Shown one piece after another: positions 15,964-24,916 of a stretch of 64,000 bases of DNA. The stretch is taken from NCBI GenBank assembly GCA_016713035.1, contig JADJPW010000014.1, positions 62,001 through 126,000 of the forward strand. Direction: 5' to 3'. The stretch's first letter is position 1. Every line of letters starts with the position of its first letter. This DNA is from Verrucomicrobiaceae bacterium (GTDB taxonomy: Bacteria; Verrucomicrobiota; Verrucomicrobiia; Verrucomicrobiales; Verrucomicrobiaceae). The notes beneath the pieces were generated by a model. It saw nothing but the letters and a program-made list of their open reading frames with translations, was not told where the DNA came from and made no database searches. The position numbers and the translations under genes were made by a program.

Positions 15964-17793
15964 TCATCGGATGTAGATGAACTCGCTGCTATTGAAGAGC
16001 ACATGCGCCAGATCCGTCAGCGCCCCATCGCGGCTGGCACCCGTAGAGGTACGAGCATGCACAAAATCCAGCGACTGCTGCAAACGGGCCACGTTGGGCT
16101 CTCGGCACAACGTAAACATGAAAAGGCGGCGGATGGCGGTGCTGAGGTCTTCGTCAGCGCAGCGCTGGGCCAGATAAGCGGCCTGCTCCTCGACGAACTC
16201 GTCATTCATGAGCACGAGAGCCTGAGTCGGCACTGTGCTCTCCAATCGTGCCGCGCAGGAGTCCGTGGTGGTAGGCGCATCGAAGAGCTCCAGGCTCGGC
16301 ATGAGAAGCTGCCGCTTCACATAGATGTACACACTGCGTCTCCATTGCTCCGCGCCCTCCTTTTTGATGAGCGGCCACTTGTTTCGCTGGCTGGTGGGTA
16401 GCAAATCGGCCCGCAGGCGTGGTTTGATGCCCGGACCGCCGCGTTTCTCGTTCAGCTTGCCACTGGCGGTGAGGATGCAGTCGCGGAGGACTTCTGCCTC
16501 CATGCGGTGGAGCTTCGGACGCAGTGCCACCGGCGACGAGTCAGCGGCTTGGCGATACGTCGCGGACAGGAGGATGTGCTTATGCAGCGCTTTGAAACGG
16601 CCTCCATTCGCGATGAGCTGCTGTGCTAGGTAATCCAGCAGCTCAGGGTGCGTGGGTCTGGCACCCGTGAAGCCAAAATTGCTCGGAGAGGCGACGATGC
16701 CCTGGCCAAAATGATGCTGCCAGATGCGATTGGCGATGACTCGCCACGCGAGAGCATTGTTCGGTGCCGTGATCCATTGTGCGAGCGTCCTGCGGCGCTG
16801 AGAGGTCTTTTCAGTCGGCGCAGGAAAGGAGATCGGCTTAAAAAGTGCCGGGACGGCGGCGGGAACTTCTTCCCCGAGGTTCAAGGCACTGCCACGCAGC
16901 ATGATGTGTGTGGGTGGCACATGCGGGCTTTTTTCGATCAGAGCGTGGACTTGGATGGTTTTGTCGATCGCGACACGCTTATCATCCTTGTTCTGCGTTC
17001 CGGGAACCAGTCCGTGCTTCTCCGTGCCATTAAAGATGGCCAGCAGGCTGTAGTAATCACGCTGAAGCAGCGGATCAGTCTTATGATCGTGACAGCGTGC
17101 GCAGCCGACTGTCAGCCCCAGAAAAACACTGCTCGTGGTGGAGATGACGTCATCGAGCTGATCCGCACGGTATTGCGCCAGAGCATCGTCGTTCTTGCCC
17201 ATGTTATCGTCATTGCTGGTGCCATTGCGGCCAAAACCAGTCGCGATGAGTGTTTCCTCGCTCGCACCGTCGATTTCATCGCCCGCGATCTGCTCCGCGA
17301 CGAAGCGAGCAAACGGCTTGTCCTCATTGAAGCTGCGGATGACGTAGTCGCGGTATTTCCATGCATAGGGCCGGTCCAGATCATTGTGCGTGCCGCCGGT
17401 GTCCGCGTAGCGTGCCAGATCCAGCCAGTGGCGGCCCCAGCGCTCTCCATAGCGCGGAGAGTCGAGCAGCCGGTCGATGAGCGCCTCATAGCTGCCGGGA
17501 TTTTGCTCAAAAGCGCGGACTTCCTCCGGTGTGGGCAGCAGGCCCGTGAGATCGAGCGTGACGCGGCGGATCAGTGTGGCCGCATCCGCCTCTGGCGCGG
17601 GCTTGAGCCCATTTTTCTCCAAATCGGCCCAGATGAAGCTGTCGATGGCATTTTTCGGCCAAGACGTGTTTTTCACCTCAGGCGACGCAGCGGCACCTAG
17701 AGGCTGAAAAGCCCAATGAAGCCGCCCATCCTCGATGGAGGGCGGTTTGGCGAAAAGTGGGACGCCGAGGGCGATGAACAGGAAAAGTCGCAT
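15964..17793 (-). CDS. DUF1549/DUF1553 domain protein
   Basis: This exported protein of 609 residues belongs to the pair of domains typical of Planctomycetes and Verrucomicrobia. A signal peptide (MRLFLFIALGVPLFA) is followed by DUF1549 (DSFIWADLEKNGLKPAPEA, RRVTLDLTGLLPTPEEV, RWGRHWLDLARYADT) and DUF1553 (RRTLAQWITAPNNALAWRVI, RIWQHHFGQGIV, STVPTQALVLMND). The motif GCARCHDHKTDP is a CxxCH site that could bind c-type haem. The usual Planctomycete cytochrome-C and DUF1501 partners are absent; instead it diverges from a FAD oxidoreductase across 76 bp, and an electron-transfer or sugar-oxidation role with it is inferred. The frame is open to 17892, but the signal peptide start is preferred. 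Confidence 0.88.
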   Translation of the reverse strand: MRLFLFIALGVPLFAKPPSIEDGRLHWAFQPLGAAASPEVKNTSWPKNAIDSFIWADLEKNGLKPAPEADAATLIRRVTLDLTGLLPTPEEVRAFEQNPGSYEALIDRLLDSPRYGERWGRHWLDLARYADTGGTHNDLDRPYAWKYRDYVIRSFNEDKPFARFVAEQIAGDEIDGASEETLIATGFGRNGTSNDDNMGKNDDALAQYRADQLDDVISTTSSVFLGLTVGCARCHDHKTDPLLQRDYYSLLAIFNGTEKHGLVPGTQNKDDKRVAIDKTIQVHALIEKSPHVPPTHIMLRGSALNLGEEVPAAVPALFKPISFPAPTEKTSQRRRTLAQWITAPNNALAWRVIANRIWQHHFGQGIVASPSNFGFTGARPTHPELLDYLAQQLIANGGRFKALHKHILLSATYRQAADSSPVALRPKLHRMEAEVLRDCILTASGKLNEKRGGPGIKPRLRADLLPTSQRNKWPLIKKEGAEQWRRSVYIYVKRQLLMPSLELFDAPTTTDSCAARLESTVPTQALVLMNDEFVEEQAAYLAQRCADEDLSTAIRRLFMFTLCREPNVARLQQSLDFVHARTSTGASRDGALTDLAHVLFNSSEFIYIR

Positions 17794-17869
17794 ACTGCCC
17801 GCTATGAACGCCGCTCTGAGCGGGTTCTTGTGCATTGACACTCGGAAGCGTGAAGCGCAAACTTTTGGC

Positions 17870-19282
17870 ATGGAAACGCCCTCCTCCGCCAATCGTCGTC
17901 ATTTTATCCGCGCTGCCTTTTCTGGTGCCCTGATCACGCCTGGGGCGCTGAGTGCGCAGCAGGTGGAAAAAAGCCTCGCAGGTCAATTCCATGAAGAAGC
18001 ACGCGATCTGCCACTGGTCGAGGACGTGGACGTCATCGTGTGCGGTGCAGGCCCCGCTGGCATCGCCGCTGCGATCACCGCAGCACGAGCGGGAGCAAAG
18101 GTGCGAGTGTTTGAATGGCGCGGCTGTCTGGGCGGTGTGTGGACGGCGGGCCTGCTGGGCTATTTGCTCGATTTTGACAAGCCAGGCTTCAATCAAGAGC
18201 TACTCAAGCGGCTGGAAGCACGCGACATGCGCCGTGGCACCAGCATGAAGAGCATCTGCTACGAGCCAGAAGGCATGAAGCTGCTGCTGGAAGAAATGTT
18301 CGTAGAAGCAGGCGTGAAATTCCAACTCCACACACGAGTGAGCGCTGCGTATCGCGATGGAAAGCGCCTCAGCACCATCGTGACGGAGTCCAAGAGCGGT
18401 AGGCAGGCCTGGCGTGCGCCCGTTTTCATCGACACCACGGGCGATGGCGATCTCGCCGCACTGGCAGGATGCAGTTTTGAGTTCGGCGAGGCTGAGTCAT
18501 GCCCCTGCCAGCCCATGTCGCTCAATGCACTACTCGTATGCAAAGATGCCGCCGCACTAGCGCCCTTCATTCACAAGTCCGATCCCAGCAAAGCCGACGG
18601 CATCGCCAAGGATGCACTGCTGGCGGAGATTCAGCGCACCGGACACTTCCCTTCTTACTCCAAGCCCACGCTTTGGCAGGTGCGTGATGATTTGCTGCTC
18701 GTCATGATGAATCATCAATACGGTGTGCCCTGCTTTGATGCGGCCAAGATCACCGAGGCCACCGTGCAGGCCCGCGCAGAGCTACACCAGATCGTGAACG
18801 GCCTCCGCAAGCTCGGCGGCCCGTGGGAAGGCCTGCAAATCGCCGCCACGGCAGAGCAGATCGGCGTGCGTGACGGCAGACGCATCGCGGGGCGCTACGT
18901 CGTGAATAAGGATGACCTCACCGCAGGTGCTCGCTATGACGACGCGGTGGTGAGGCCCACTTTCAGCGTGGACATCCATGCCCTGAGTGCCGAGAACAAC
19001 AAAAAAGCAGCCTACCACAATGCCGGCATCAAAGTGAAGCCCTACGACATCCCCCTGCGAGCCCTCATCGCCAAGGACGTGGACGGCCTGATGATGGCCG
19101 GGCGCAACATCAGCGGCGACTTCATCGCCCACGCGAGCTACCGCGTGACAGGAAACTCCGTCGCCATGGGCGAAGCCGCCGGCGTCACCGCCGCCCTCGC
19201 CGCCACCTCCCGCCGCATGCCTCACGACGTCCCCTGGAGCGAAAGCGAAGCCAAACTGAAAGCCCTCGGGCAGCGTGGGTAG
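17870..19282 (+). CDS. Exported FAD-dependent oxidoreductase
   Basis: This 470-residue protein has a twin-arginine-like leader (NRRHFIRAAFSGALI) that suggests export in folded form with its flavin. The dinucleotide-binding motif is VIVCGAGPAGIAAAITAARA (residues 55-74), followed by GGVWTAGLLGY, FIDTTGDGDLAALAGC and a C-terminal FAD block DVDGLMMAGRNISGD with TGNSVAMGEAAG. This is the FAD_oxidored family (pfam12831), abundant in this phylum; substrates are generally unknown and may be sugar derivatives. The start METPSS was chosen because it places the Tat motif at residues 9-15; the frame is open upstream over the divergent gene. Confidence 0.87.
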   Translation: METPSSANRRHFIRAAFSGALITPGALSAQQVEKSLAGQFHEEARDLPLVEDVDVIVCGAGPAGIAAAITAARAGAKVRVFEWRGCLGGVWTAGLLGYLLDFDKPGFNQELLKRLEARDMRRGTSMKSICYEPEGMKLLLEEMFVEAGVKFQLHTRVSAAYRDGKRLSTIVTESKSGRQAWRAPVFIDTTGDGDLAALAGCSFEFGEAESCPCQPMSLNALLVCKDAAALAPFIHKSDPSKADGIAKDALLAEIQRTGHFPSYSKPTLWQVRDDLLLVMMNHQYGVPCFDAAKITEATVQARAELHQIVNGLRKLGGPWEGLQIAATAEQIGVRDGRRIAGRYVVNKDDLTAGARYDDAVVRPTFSVDIHALSAENNKKAAYHNAGIKVKPYDIPLRALIAKDVDGLMMAGRNISGDFIAHASYRVTGNSVAMGEAAGVTAALAATSRRMPHDVPWSESEAKLKALGQRG

Positions 19283-19318
19283 CCAGCCTCATTCGCACTC
19301 CCTGCGGTGAAGGAGAAA

Positions 19319-19360
19319 AGTTCTCAGTGCTCAGAAACTGAGAACTGAGAACTAAGCACT
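19319..19360. terminator. Inverted repeat built of heptamers between convergent genes
   Basis: AGTTCTCAGT (19319-19328) is perfectly complementary to ACTGAGAACT (19337-19346), and AGTGCT (19326-19331) can instead pair with AGCACT (19355-19360). The right part is a tandem heptamer, AACTGAG-AACTGAG-AACTAAG. Lying between the convergent FAD oxidoreductase and sulfatase genes, it may act as a terminator in both directions. Short heptamer repeats of this kind are also found as dispersed elements in some bacterial genomes. Confidence 0.55.
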
Positions 19361-19396
19361 TCCGCGAAAAGAACTCCCAAAACAAACAAAACACCC

Positions 19397-20323
19397 TCAC
19401 CGAATCTTCGCATCCGGCAGCTCGCTCTTCACACCTTCATCGAGGGGCATTTTATCCGTTTGGTCATTGAGACCAGTGGCGAGCATGAGCTTGGCTAGTT
19501 CAGCACGTAGCTCCGTGATGAGTGCTGCGTGCTCGGGCTTGGTGATGAGGTTGTGAGTTTCACCAGGATCGTTTTCGAGATCATAAAGCTCCGCCAGATG
19601 CTTGTCCGGGCTGCCGTCGCCATGTGGGTAATGGATGTACTTCCAGCGATCTGTGCGGATGGCGCGGACGTTTGGCGTGTAGGGGAACTGTTTTTCGTAG
19701 TTGTAATGGTAGAACCAACTCGTGCGCCATGTGCTGTCGCCTTTTTGCACGAGCTGGACCCAGGATGTGCCGTGGCTTTTTGGTAAAGCGGGTGCTGCGC
19801 AGAGCTCCAGTAGGCTAGGAGCCACATCGACGGTCAAGACTTGCTGCGCCATCACCTTCCCCTGCTGCGTGAGCCCTGGATACCGCACGATCTGCGGGAT
19901 GCGCAGACTGGGCTCATGCGCGGTGCGTTTATCGACCATGCCGTGCTCGCCTTCGAGCAGTCCATTGTCACCCATGAAGACAATGACAGTGTTTTCGAGC
20001 TGCTGTGTTTCCTCCAGCCATTGGCGGATGCGGCCCACGCTGTCATCCACGCTCAGAACGGTGCCCCAGTAACCGTGAACCATGTTTTCAAAGTCTTTGA
20101 CGGCCTCTGGACGATCATCGGGGAATTTTTTGCGCCACTCAAAGAGTGGTCCGTAGATGCCATGCCACGTATGCAAGCGCTGCTTGATCCATGCGGGCTT
20201 ATCATCGAGCTGAAAGGCCGTGGCTGGATACGGCACACGCACGTCATCGAAGCTGTGAGCATACTTAGGCTCGGGTGTGTAGAAGCTGTGGGGTGCTTTG
20301 TGGCCGAGGCAGAGGCACCAGGG
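19397..20323 (-). CDS. Sulfatase, C-terminal piece (after frameshift)
   Basis: This frame continues the sulfatase from PWCLCLGHKAPHSFYTPEP to the stop. It holds the second metal-binding block IVFMGDNGLLEGEHGMVDKR (Asp and Asn ligands and the conserved Lys), then IPQIVRYPG and the C-terminal subdomain with RAIRTDRWKYIHY and ELYDLENDPGETHNL, typical of secreted arylsulfatase-like enzymes of the S1 family. The frame is open upstream to 20698, but that part is only a shadow of the N-terminal piece. Restoring the frame requires removing one base from the GGGG run (plus strand) at 20321-20324. Together the pieces make about 490 residues, a normal length. Confidence 0.88.
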   Translation of the reverse strand, partial: PWCLCLGHKAPHSFYTPEPKYAHSFDDVRVPYPATAFQLDDKPAWIKQRLHTWHGIYGPLFEWRKKFPDDRPEAVKDFENMVHGYWGTVLSVDDSVGRIRQWLEETQQLENTVIVFMGDNGLLEGEHGMVDKRTAHEPSLRIPQIVRYPGLTQQGKVMAQQVLTVDVAPSLLELCAAPALPKSHGTSWVQLVQKGDSTWRTSWFYHYNYEKQFPYTPNVRAIRTDRWKYIHYPHGDGSPDKHLAELYDLENDPGETHNLITKPEHAALITELRAELAKLMLATGLNDQTDKMPLDEGVKSELPDAKIR

Positions 20324-20876
20324 GCTTCTCCGGCGAGCTGCGCTGCGCTTTGAGCCAATCCAGCGCCAAATCGGTGACGACGGTGGTGTAGTAGCCGGGG
20401 ATGACTTTGCGCTCCTTGCCGTGGATGCTCCACTCAGTGTCGAAGTACTTCCCCTGCCCTTTGTGCGTGACGAAGTGATCGAATCCAGGCCGCGGCGAGT
20501 CATTTTCCTCACCCATGTGATACTTGCCGAAGTAGGACGTGGCGTAGCCGGAGTCATGCAGCACGGCGGGGAAGCTGGGCATGCTCTCTGGATACTCCGT
20601 GAAGTTATTCGTGACGCCATGCGTGTGTGCATACAGCCCGCTGAGGATGCTGGCGCGGCTGGGCGAGCACAGGGAGGTGGTGCAGAAGGTATTGGCAAAA
20701 CGCACGCCTTCTTTGGCCAGGCGGTCGATGTGCGGTGTTTTCACATGCTTCGAGCCATAGCAGCCCAGTGCATCTGGCCGTAAATCATCACAGAGGATGT
20801 AAAGCACATTGGGGCGGCTCGCCGCACTCACAGCGAGCAAGGGACAAAAGGCGAGAAGGAGCAAACAAAGGCGCAT
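20265..20876 (-). CDS. Sulfatase, N-terminal piece with active-site cysteine
   Basis: This piece has a signal peptide (LLLLAFCPLLAVSAA), the first metal site (VLYILCDDLRPDALGCYG, Asp30 and Asp31) and the sulfatase signature LCSPSRASILSG. Cys70 in that signature is the residue that anaerobic or FGE-type maturases convert to formylglycine. It reads in frame to RSSPEKP, after which one extra base (CCCC where CCC is expected, around 20321) gives a short nonsense tail ending at 20265. The gene lies 27 bp downstream of the large propeller protein on the same strand and is probably co-transcribed with it. The substrate is unknown; a sulfated polysaccharide is likely for this family. Confidence 0.88.
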   Translation of the reverse strand: MRLCLLLLAFCPLLAVSAASRPNVLYILCDDLRPDALGCYGSKHVKTPHIDRLAKEGVRFANTFCTTSLCSPSRASILSGLYAHTHGVTNNFTEYPESMPSFPAVLHDSGYATSYFGKYHMGEENDSPRPGFDHFVTHKGQGKYFDTEWSIHGKERKVIPGYYTTVVTDLALDWLKAQRSSPEKPLVPLPRPQSTPQLLHTRA

Positions 20877-20903
20877 GGTGATAAATGAGTCTGTGATCTA
20901 GGT

Positions 20904-23900
20904 TCAACGAGTCACGGAAGTCTGGATGATCTCTTTGGCATCCGATTTCAATACTTCAATGCCACTCATGACTGGTTCACCGGTCACCGGGATGAGTTCG
21001 ACAGTCAAAAGCTCGCTGGCGGGCACATGCTCGAAAACTTCGACGGCAGCGCCTTTTCGTGTGGCGGGGTCAAAGGCCTTCAAGACGACCTTGTCGCCGA
21101 GTTTCACGTCGAAGACGCGTTTTCCGGCCACATCGCCTTCGAGGGCGGCGAACATGAGTTTCACGGTGTAGGTGGCTGGTGCGGCGTTTTTGGCCTGAAC
21201 GGGGATTTCGAGCTTGGTGAGGCCCCGCAGGCCGCTGGAGAAGATCCAGGGCGTGTCGTGACCGGCGATGGTGAAGCTCTCCGCATTGTAGGCATACTCG
21301 CCGCCGCCTTTGAGATACTGCGGTTTGAAATCGAGCGGCAGATCGATGCCCGCACGACTGCCTGGACGTGGGTAACCGAGCCAGAGCTTGCCATGCGCAT
21401 CGCGGCGGTCGCCGGGAGCGCCGAGATTCAGCGCCATGTGCTGCACGGGCAATGTGACGCCATCGGCGCTATACACGCCCCAGTTCATACGGTCCTCACG
21501 CGGCTCGAAGACGATGGTGCTGGCGATAGAAAAGAGGCACACACAGCCGGCGCTGGCCTCCGGGATCATGACGAGGCCGTTGGCGGGGATGGTATTGATC
21601 CAGCAGCCGAGGCGATGCCCCGCGAAGTGCTCCGTGCCGCTGTCCGTGTCGCGATCATAGAACGCGGTGAACTTCGAGCGGAAGAACATCATGTTTGGCG
21701 TGGCAGAAATGGCTCCGCAGTGGTGCCCAGGCCGCGCAAACATCCATGCGGTCTCTTCGCCAGTGATGGGATGCTTGCGGGTCTTTTGATTGCCGGTGTA
21801 GAGGTCGTAGCTCCATGGCTCGGCGATGATGTCGTTGTCGATCACGACGGGGCGGTGGCGGTAGTTGCCATCCTTTGCCCACACTTTGTCTCCCTTCGCT
21901 GCGTTCAGCACGACGAGGCGGCGGCGCTTGAATTCACCGCTCAAAAACTGCTCCCAGTAGTGCCCGTTCGCGTTCGCACCGCCGAGCACGAGGTGGCCGT
22001 TACTATACATAAGCGTCAAAGCCCCGCCACCGATGCCGATCTCGCTGCAATCTGTCACATCCACCGGCTTCGCCCACAGTTGCTTGCCCGTTTTCGCATC
22101 CACGGCCACGGCCATGCGCATGTCGTTGTTTTTGATGCGGTCCTCGGCCAGCTCACGCTCTTTGCCGGTGAGTTTGGCGAGTTCCGTTTTATCCTCCGCC
22201 AGCAACAAATTCCGCTGCTCCGGTGTGAGCGAGGCGTCGATGAAAAACACGCTACCATCTCCAATCGCTACCGTCGTATGCGCGATGTGCTTGCCCTGAT
22301 AGCTCCACGCCAGCGCTCCGGTTTTCACATCGAAGGCAAACAGTCGATCCGTGGAAATCGAGGCACTTTTGCCACGCCGCGCCACTTCGCTGGCCTTTTC
22401 GACGCGTTCCGTCTCGGTGCCATAGAGCAAACCATCGGCGTAGGCGATGTAGCCCCACTCCAGGCCCTTCTTGGTGCCTGCGCCGGGGATTTTGAGTGTG
22501 CGCACGATCTGGCCTGTGGCGGCATCGTATTGGATGCACTCGTCCTCCATGAGCATGAAGAGGTGATCATCACTCGCGGCCATGTTGCCGGGTTCGCGGG
22601 CATTGTACACGCCGGTGCGCATCGCGCCGGGGTTCTTCGTTTCCCACAAAAACTGGCCGTTGTAGGCATCGTAGGCCATCACGCTTTCGTTACCTTGCAC
22701 AAAGAGCCGTCCGTTCGTCGAGATCGGCCCCACTGCACCGTCGTGACGATTCACCATCTGCCCAGGACCGGGATCGCCATACCAAAGGACACTCATGCCG
22801 CCCTTGATGCGCCTGTCGTCTGTGCTGCTGGTGTTTGCTGCATTGCCGTATTGATGCGACCATGAGCTCGCACCGGGCAAAGCCGCCCGCGTGAGCACCG
22901 TCCAGCCGTCCGCTTTCGCGATGGTGGCTTTTTCTTCACTGAGCTTTGTCTCCGCTAGCCAGGCATCGCTCGCTGCATTCGTCGCGAAGCAGAATTTGCC
23001 ACCGATCGGCTTCAAATGCCGAGCTACCTCTTTTGGCACACCACTCGGCTCACCGACGATGAGGTTCGCGAAGTAGCTCGAATACGGAATCATCGCCAGG
23101 TCGAGATGATCGAGCGTGACGCGTGAGCCGTAGAGGCCGGTTTGGAGCAAATTTTGCCTTCCAGCGGCCACCTTGGCCTCGTCCGAGTTCACACCGAAAA
23201 CGATCAACTCGCTCTGTTTCGCCAATTCATAGGCCAAAGATCCGTCATCGCCCAAAACCAGGCAAAAGCCCTTTTTGACGCCGGTTTGCTTCAAGATGGC
23301 CGCAGCCTCTTCACCTTTGGCCGATATGAAGCTCTGTGACGGATAAGGCATTGAGCCTTCTTTTTCACCAAACACATGCACGCGGCCCTTCGTCGTGCTG
23401 ACGACGAGGTGACCTTCCGAAACGGCTAAACCGCGTGCTTCGCCTTCCACCGCCAGCTTGGCGGTGATTTTGCCCGTTTCAGTGTCGATCACGATCACTT
23501 CATCTTTGCCACCGGCGATCAATGATTTGCCCGCGAGGATCAGGGCCGACTGATGCGGCGATTCGAGCGTCCATTTCACACCCACATCGGCTGCGATGGC
23601 GAGATCAGCCTTGTGTTTCGCGATCTCATCTTGCTTGGCTTTGTACTGCGCACGCAGCGGCTCGTATTTCGCCGCGATGGCGGCCAGCGCAGCGATGAGG
23701 GCTTGATCGCCCGGTGCCTTGCGTGCGGCGGACTCGGCAGCTTGCAGCTTCTTCGCCTCTGCGAGGGCGGGATGCTTTTTCAAGTCAACGCTGATCTTCG
23801 CGATGGCCATTTCGTGCCCGTGACGGATGCGTGTGCCGTCCGCATGCTTGAGGCGATCCACGGCGGTGATTGTTTTGCCATTCGCCATGTAGCCCATATC

Positions 23901-24845
23901 GCCCGCGAGCGTCATCTGCGTGCCTGCGAACCATCCGAAGCCGCTTTTCTGCTTTTGCTGATCGAGCGCGAGGATGTGATGCTCGCCCACGGAGTAGATT
24001 TGATCATCCGCGAGGAAGGCCTGCGTGCCGCCGATCTGCCCGCCAGCATCGCCACGCCATCCGGGCTCCGGTTTGGCGATGTAGGTGCCCGTTTTCCGAT
24101 CAAACGACGCCGCGAGCGTCCGGCCAGAGGGCACAAAGAGGATGTCCTTTGTCGCGAGTAAGTAGCCCTGCGGCGAGAGATCATTCCGGCCTGCGTCTTT
24201 TTCTGAAATGGCATCGTTTTTCCAAATGACCTTACCCGTTGCAGCCTCAACAGCGTAGAGGTACACCTTCTCATGTGGAAACACGCCTGCGCCAAAATAC
24301 GCGGTGCCGCCATCCACCAGGATGCCTGTACGAACCGGCCAACGGGAGACCATGCGACCGCGTGCGAGGATGCGCTCATCATGCGGACCAGCGCGGAGCT
24401 TCCACACCACTTTGCCGCTAGCTGCATCCAGGCAATACGCATACCCATCATCTGAGCCGACAAACACCTTCCCCTCCGCGATCATCGGAGCGAGCCGCAC
24501 GGGCGCATTTGTGAAAAACGACCACACTTCTTTTCCAGAGGCCAGCTCCCGGCACATGACACGCCCATCGACGGATGAACCGAAGAAAACGTGGCCTTTG
24601 CTGATGGCGACATGAAACACATCATCAAAGCGAATGCGATTGAAGAGCTCATGCCCCTCGATGACGCGACCGTCCTCGCCAGCCCAAGCCATCTGCGGGG
24701 CAGAGGGCGAGGTGAAAGTCCAAGCTGGTTTTATGCCCTGCGGCAAGTTTTCCAAGGAGGCACCGACGCGTGAGGCATCATGCAGGTAGGTAGGCCATTC
24801 AGCATGTGCGACGGAGAGAGCGAGAAGAAATATGAGCGGACGCAT
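20904..24845 (-). CDS. Giant PQQ-type beta-propeller protein with methyltransferase-like and malectin-like segments
   Basis: This exported protein of 1313 residues has a signal peptide (MRPLIFLLALSVAHA). PQQ-like propeller blades (SGKEVWSFF, SGKVVWKLRAG, TGKVIWKND) fill residues 50-350. A charged helical, probably coiled-coil stretch follows at about 352-413 (KYEPLRAQYKAKQDEIAKHK). Two more blades precede a Rossmann-like segment at 520-600 (GFCLVLGDDGSLAYELAKQS, then LIVFGVN and SYFANLIVGEPSG) that looks like a degenerate SAM methyltransferase. Blades resume at 690-1090, and a malectin-like sugar-binding domain (YTVKLMFAALEGDVAGKRVF) ends the protein. Similar hybrid proteins occur in Planctomycetes. 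Function is unknown; a periplasmic scaffold or dehydrogenase-like role is an inference. Sulfatase follows by 27 bp. Confidence 0.82.
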   Translation of the reverse strand: MRPLIFLLALSVAHAEWPTYLHDASRVGASLENLPQGIKPAWTFTSPSAPQMAWAGEDGRVIEGHELFNRIRFDDVFHVAISKGHVFFGSSVDGRVMCRELASGKEVWSFFTNAPVRLAPMIAEGKVFVGSDDGYAYCLDAASGKVVWKLRAGPHDERILARGRMVSRWPVRTGILVDGGTAYFGAGVFPHEKVYLYAVEAATGKVIWKNDAISEKDAGRNDLSPQGYLLATKDILFVPSGRTLAASFDRKTGTYIAKPEPGWRGDAGGQIGGTQAFLADDQIYSVGEHHILALDQQKQKSGFGWFAGTQMTLAGDMGYMANGKTITAVDRLKHADGTRIRHGHEMAIAKISVDLKKHPALAEAKKLQAAESAARKAPGDQALIAALAAIAAKYEPLRAQYKAKQDEIAKHKADLAIAADVGVKWTLESPHQSALILAGKSLIAGGKDEVIVIDTETGKITAKLAVEGEARGLAVSEGHLVVSTTKGRVHVFGEKEGSMPYPSQSFISAKGEEAAAILKQTGVKKGFCLVLGDDGSLAYELAKQSELIVFGVNSDEAKVAAGRQNLLQTGLYGSRVTLDHLDLAMIPYSSYFANLIVGEPSGVPKEVARHLKPIGGKFCFATNAASDAWLAETKLSEEKATIAKADGWTVLTRAALPGASSWSHQYGNAANTSSTDDRRIKGGMSVLWYGDPGPGQMVNRHDGAVGPISTNGRLFVQGNESVMAYDAYNGQFLWETKNPGAMRTGVYNAREPGNMAASDDHLFMLMEDECIQYDAATGQIVRTLKIPGAGTKKGLEWGYIAYADGLLYGTETERVEKASEVARRGKSASISTDRLFAFDVKTGALAWSYQGKHIAHTTVAIGDGSVFFIDASLTPEQRNLLLAEDKTELAKLTGKERELAEDRIKNNDMRMAVAVDAKTGKQLWAKPVDVTDCSEIGIGGGALTLMYSNGHLVLGGANANGHYWEQFLSGEFKRRRLVVLNAAKGDKVWAKDGNYRHRPVVIDNDIIAEPWSYDLYTGNQKTRKHPITGEETAWMFARPGHHCGAISATPNMMFFRSKFTAFYDRDTDSGTEHFAGHRLGCWINTIPANGLVMIPEASAGCVCLFSIASTIVFEPREDRMNWGVYSADGVTLPVQHMALNLGAPGDRRDAHGKLWLGYPRPGSRAGIDLPLDFKPQYLKGGGEYAYNAESFTIAGHDTPWIFSSGLRGLTKLEIPVQAKNAAPATYTVKLMFAALEGDVAGKRVFDVKLGDKVVLKAFDPATRKGAAVEVFEHVPASELLTVELIPVTGEPVMSGIEVLKSDAKEIIQTSVTR

Positions 24846-24916
24846 GGATATGAATCCAAACGTGCGCAGCTAGGAATTCTCGCTGCTTACGGGCAGATCA
24901 GAGCGACTATCGTGAC

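Noticed and set aside
21027..22865. A 612-codon plus-strand frame opposite the propeller protein
   Set aside because: It is the antisense of a clearly coding propeller gene; the translation is rich in His, Arg and Gly without domain character.
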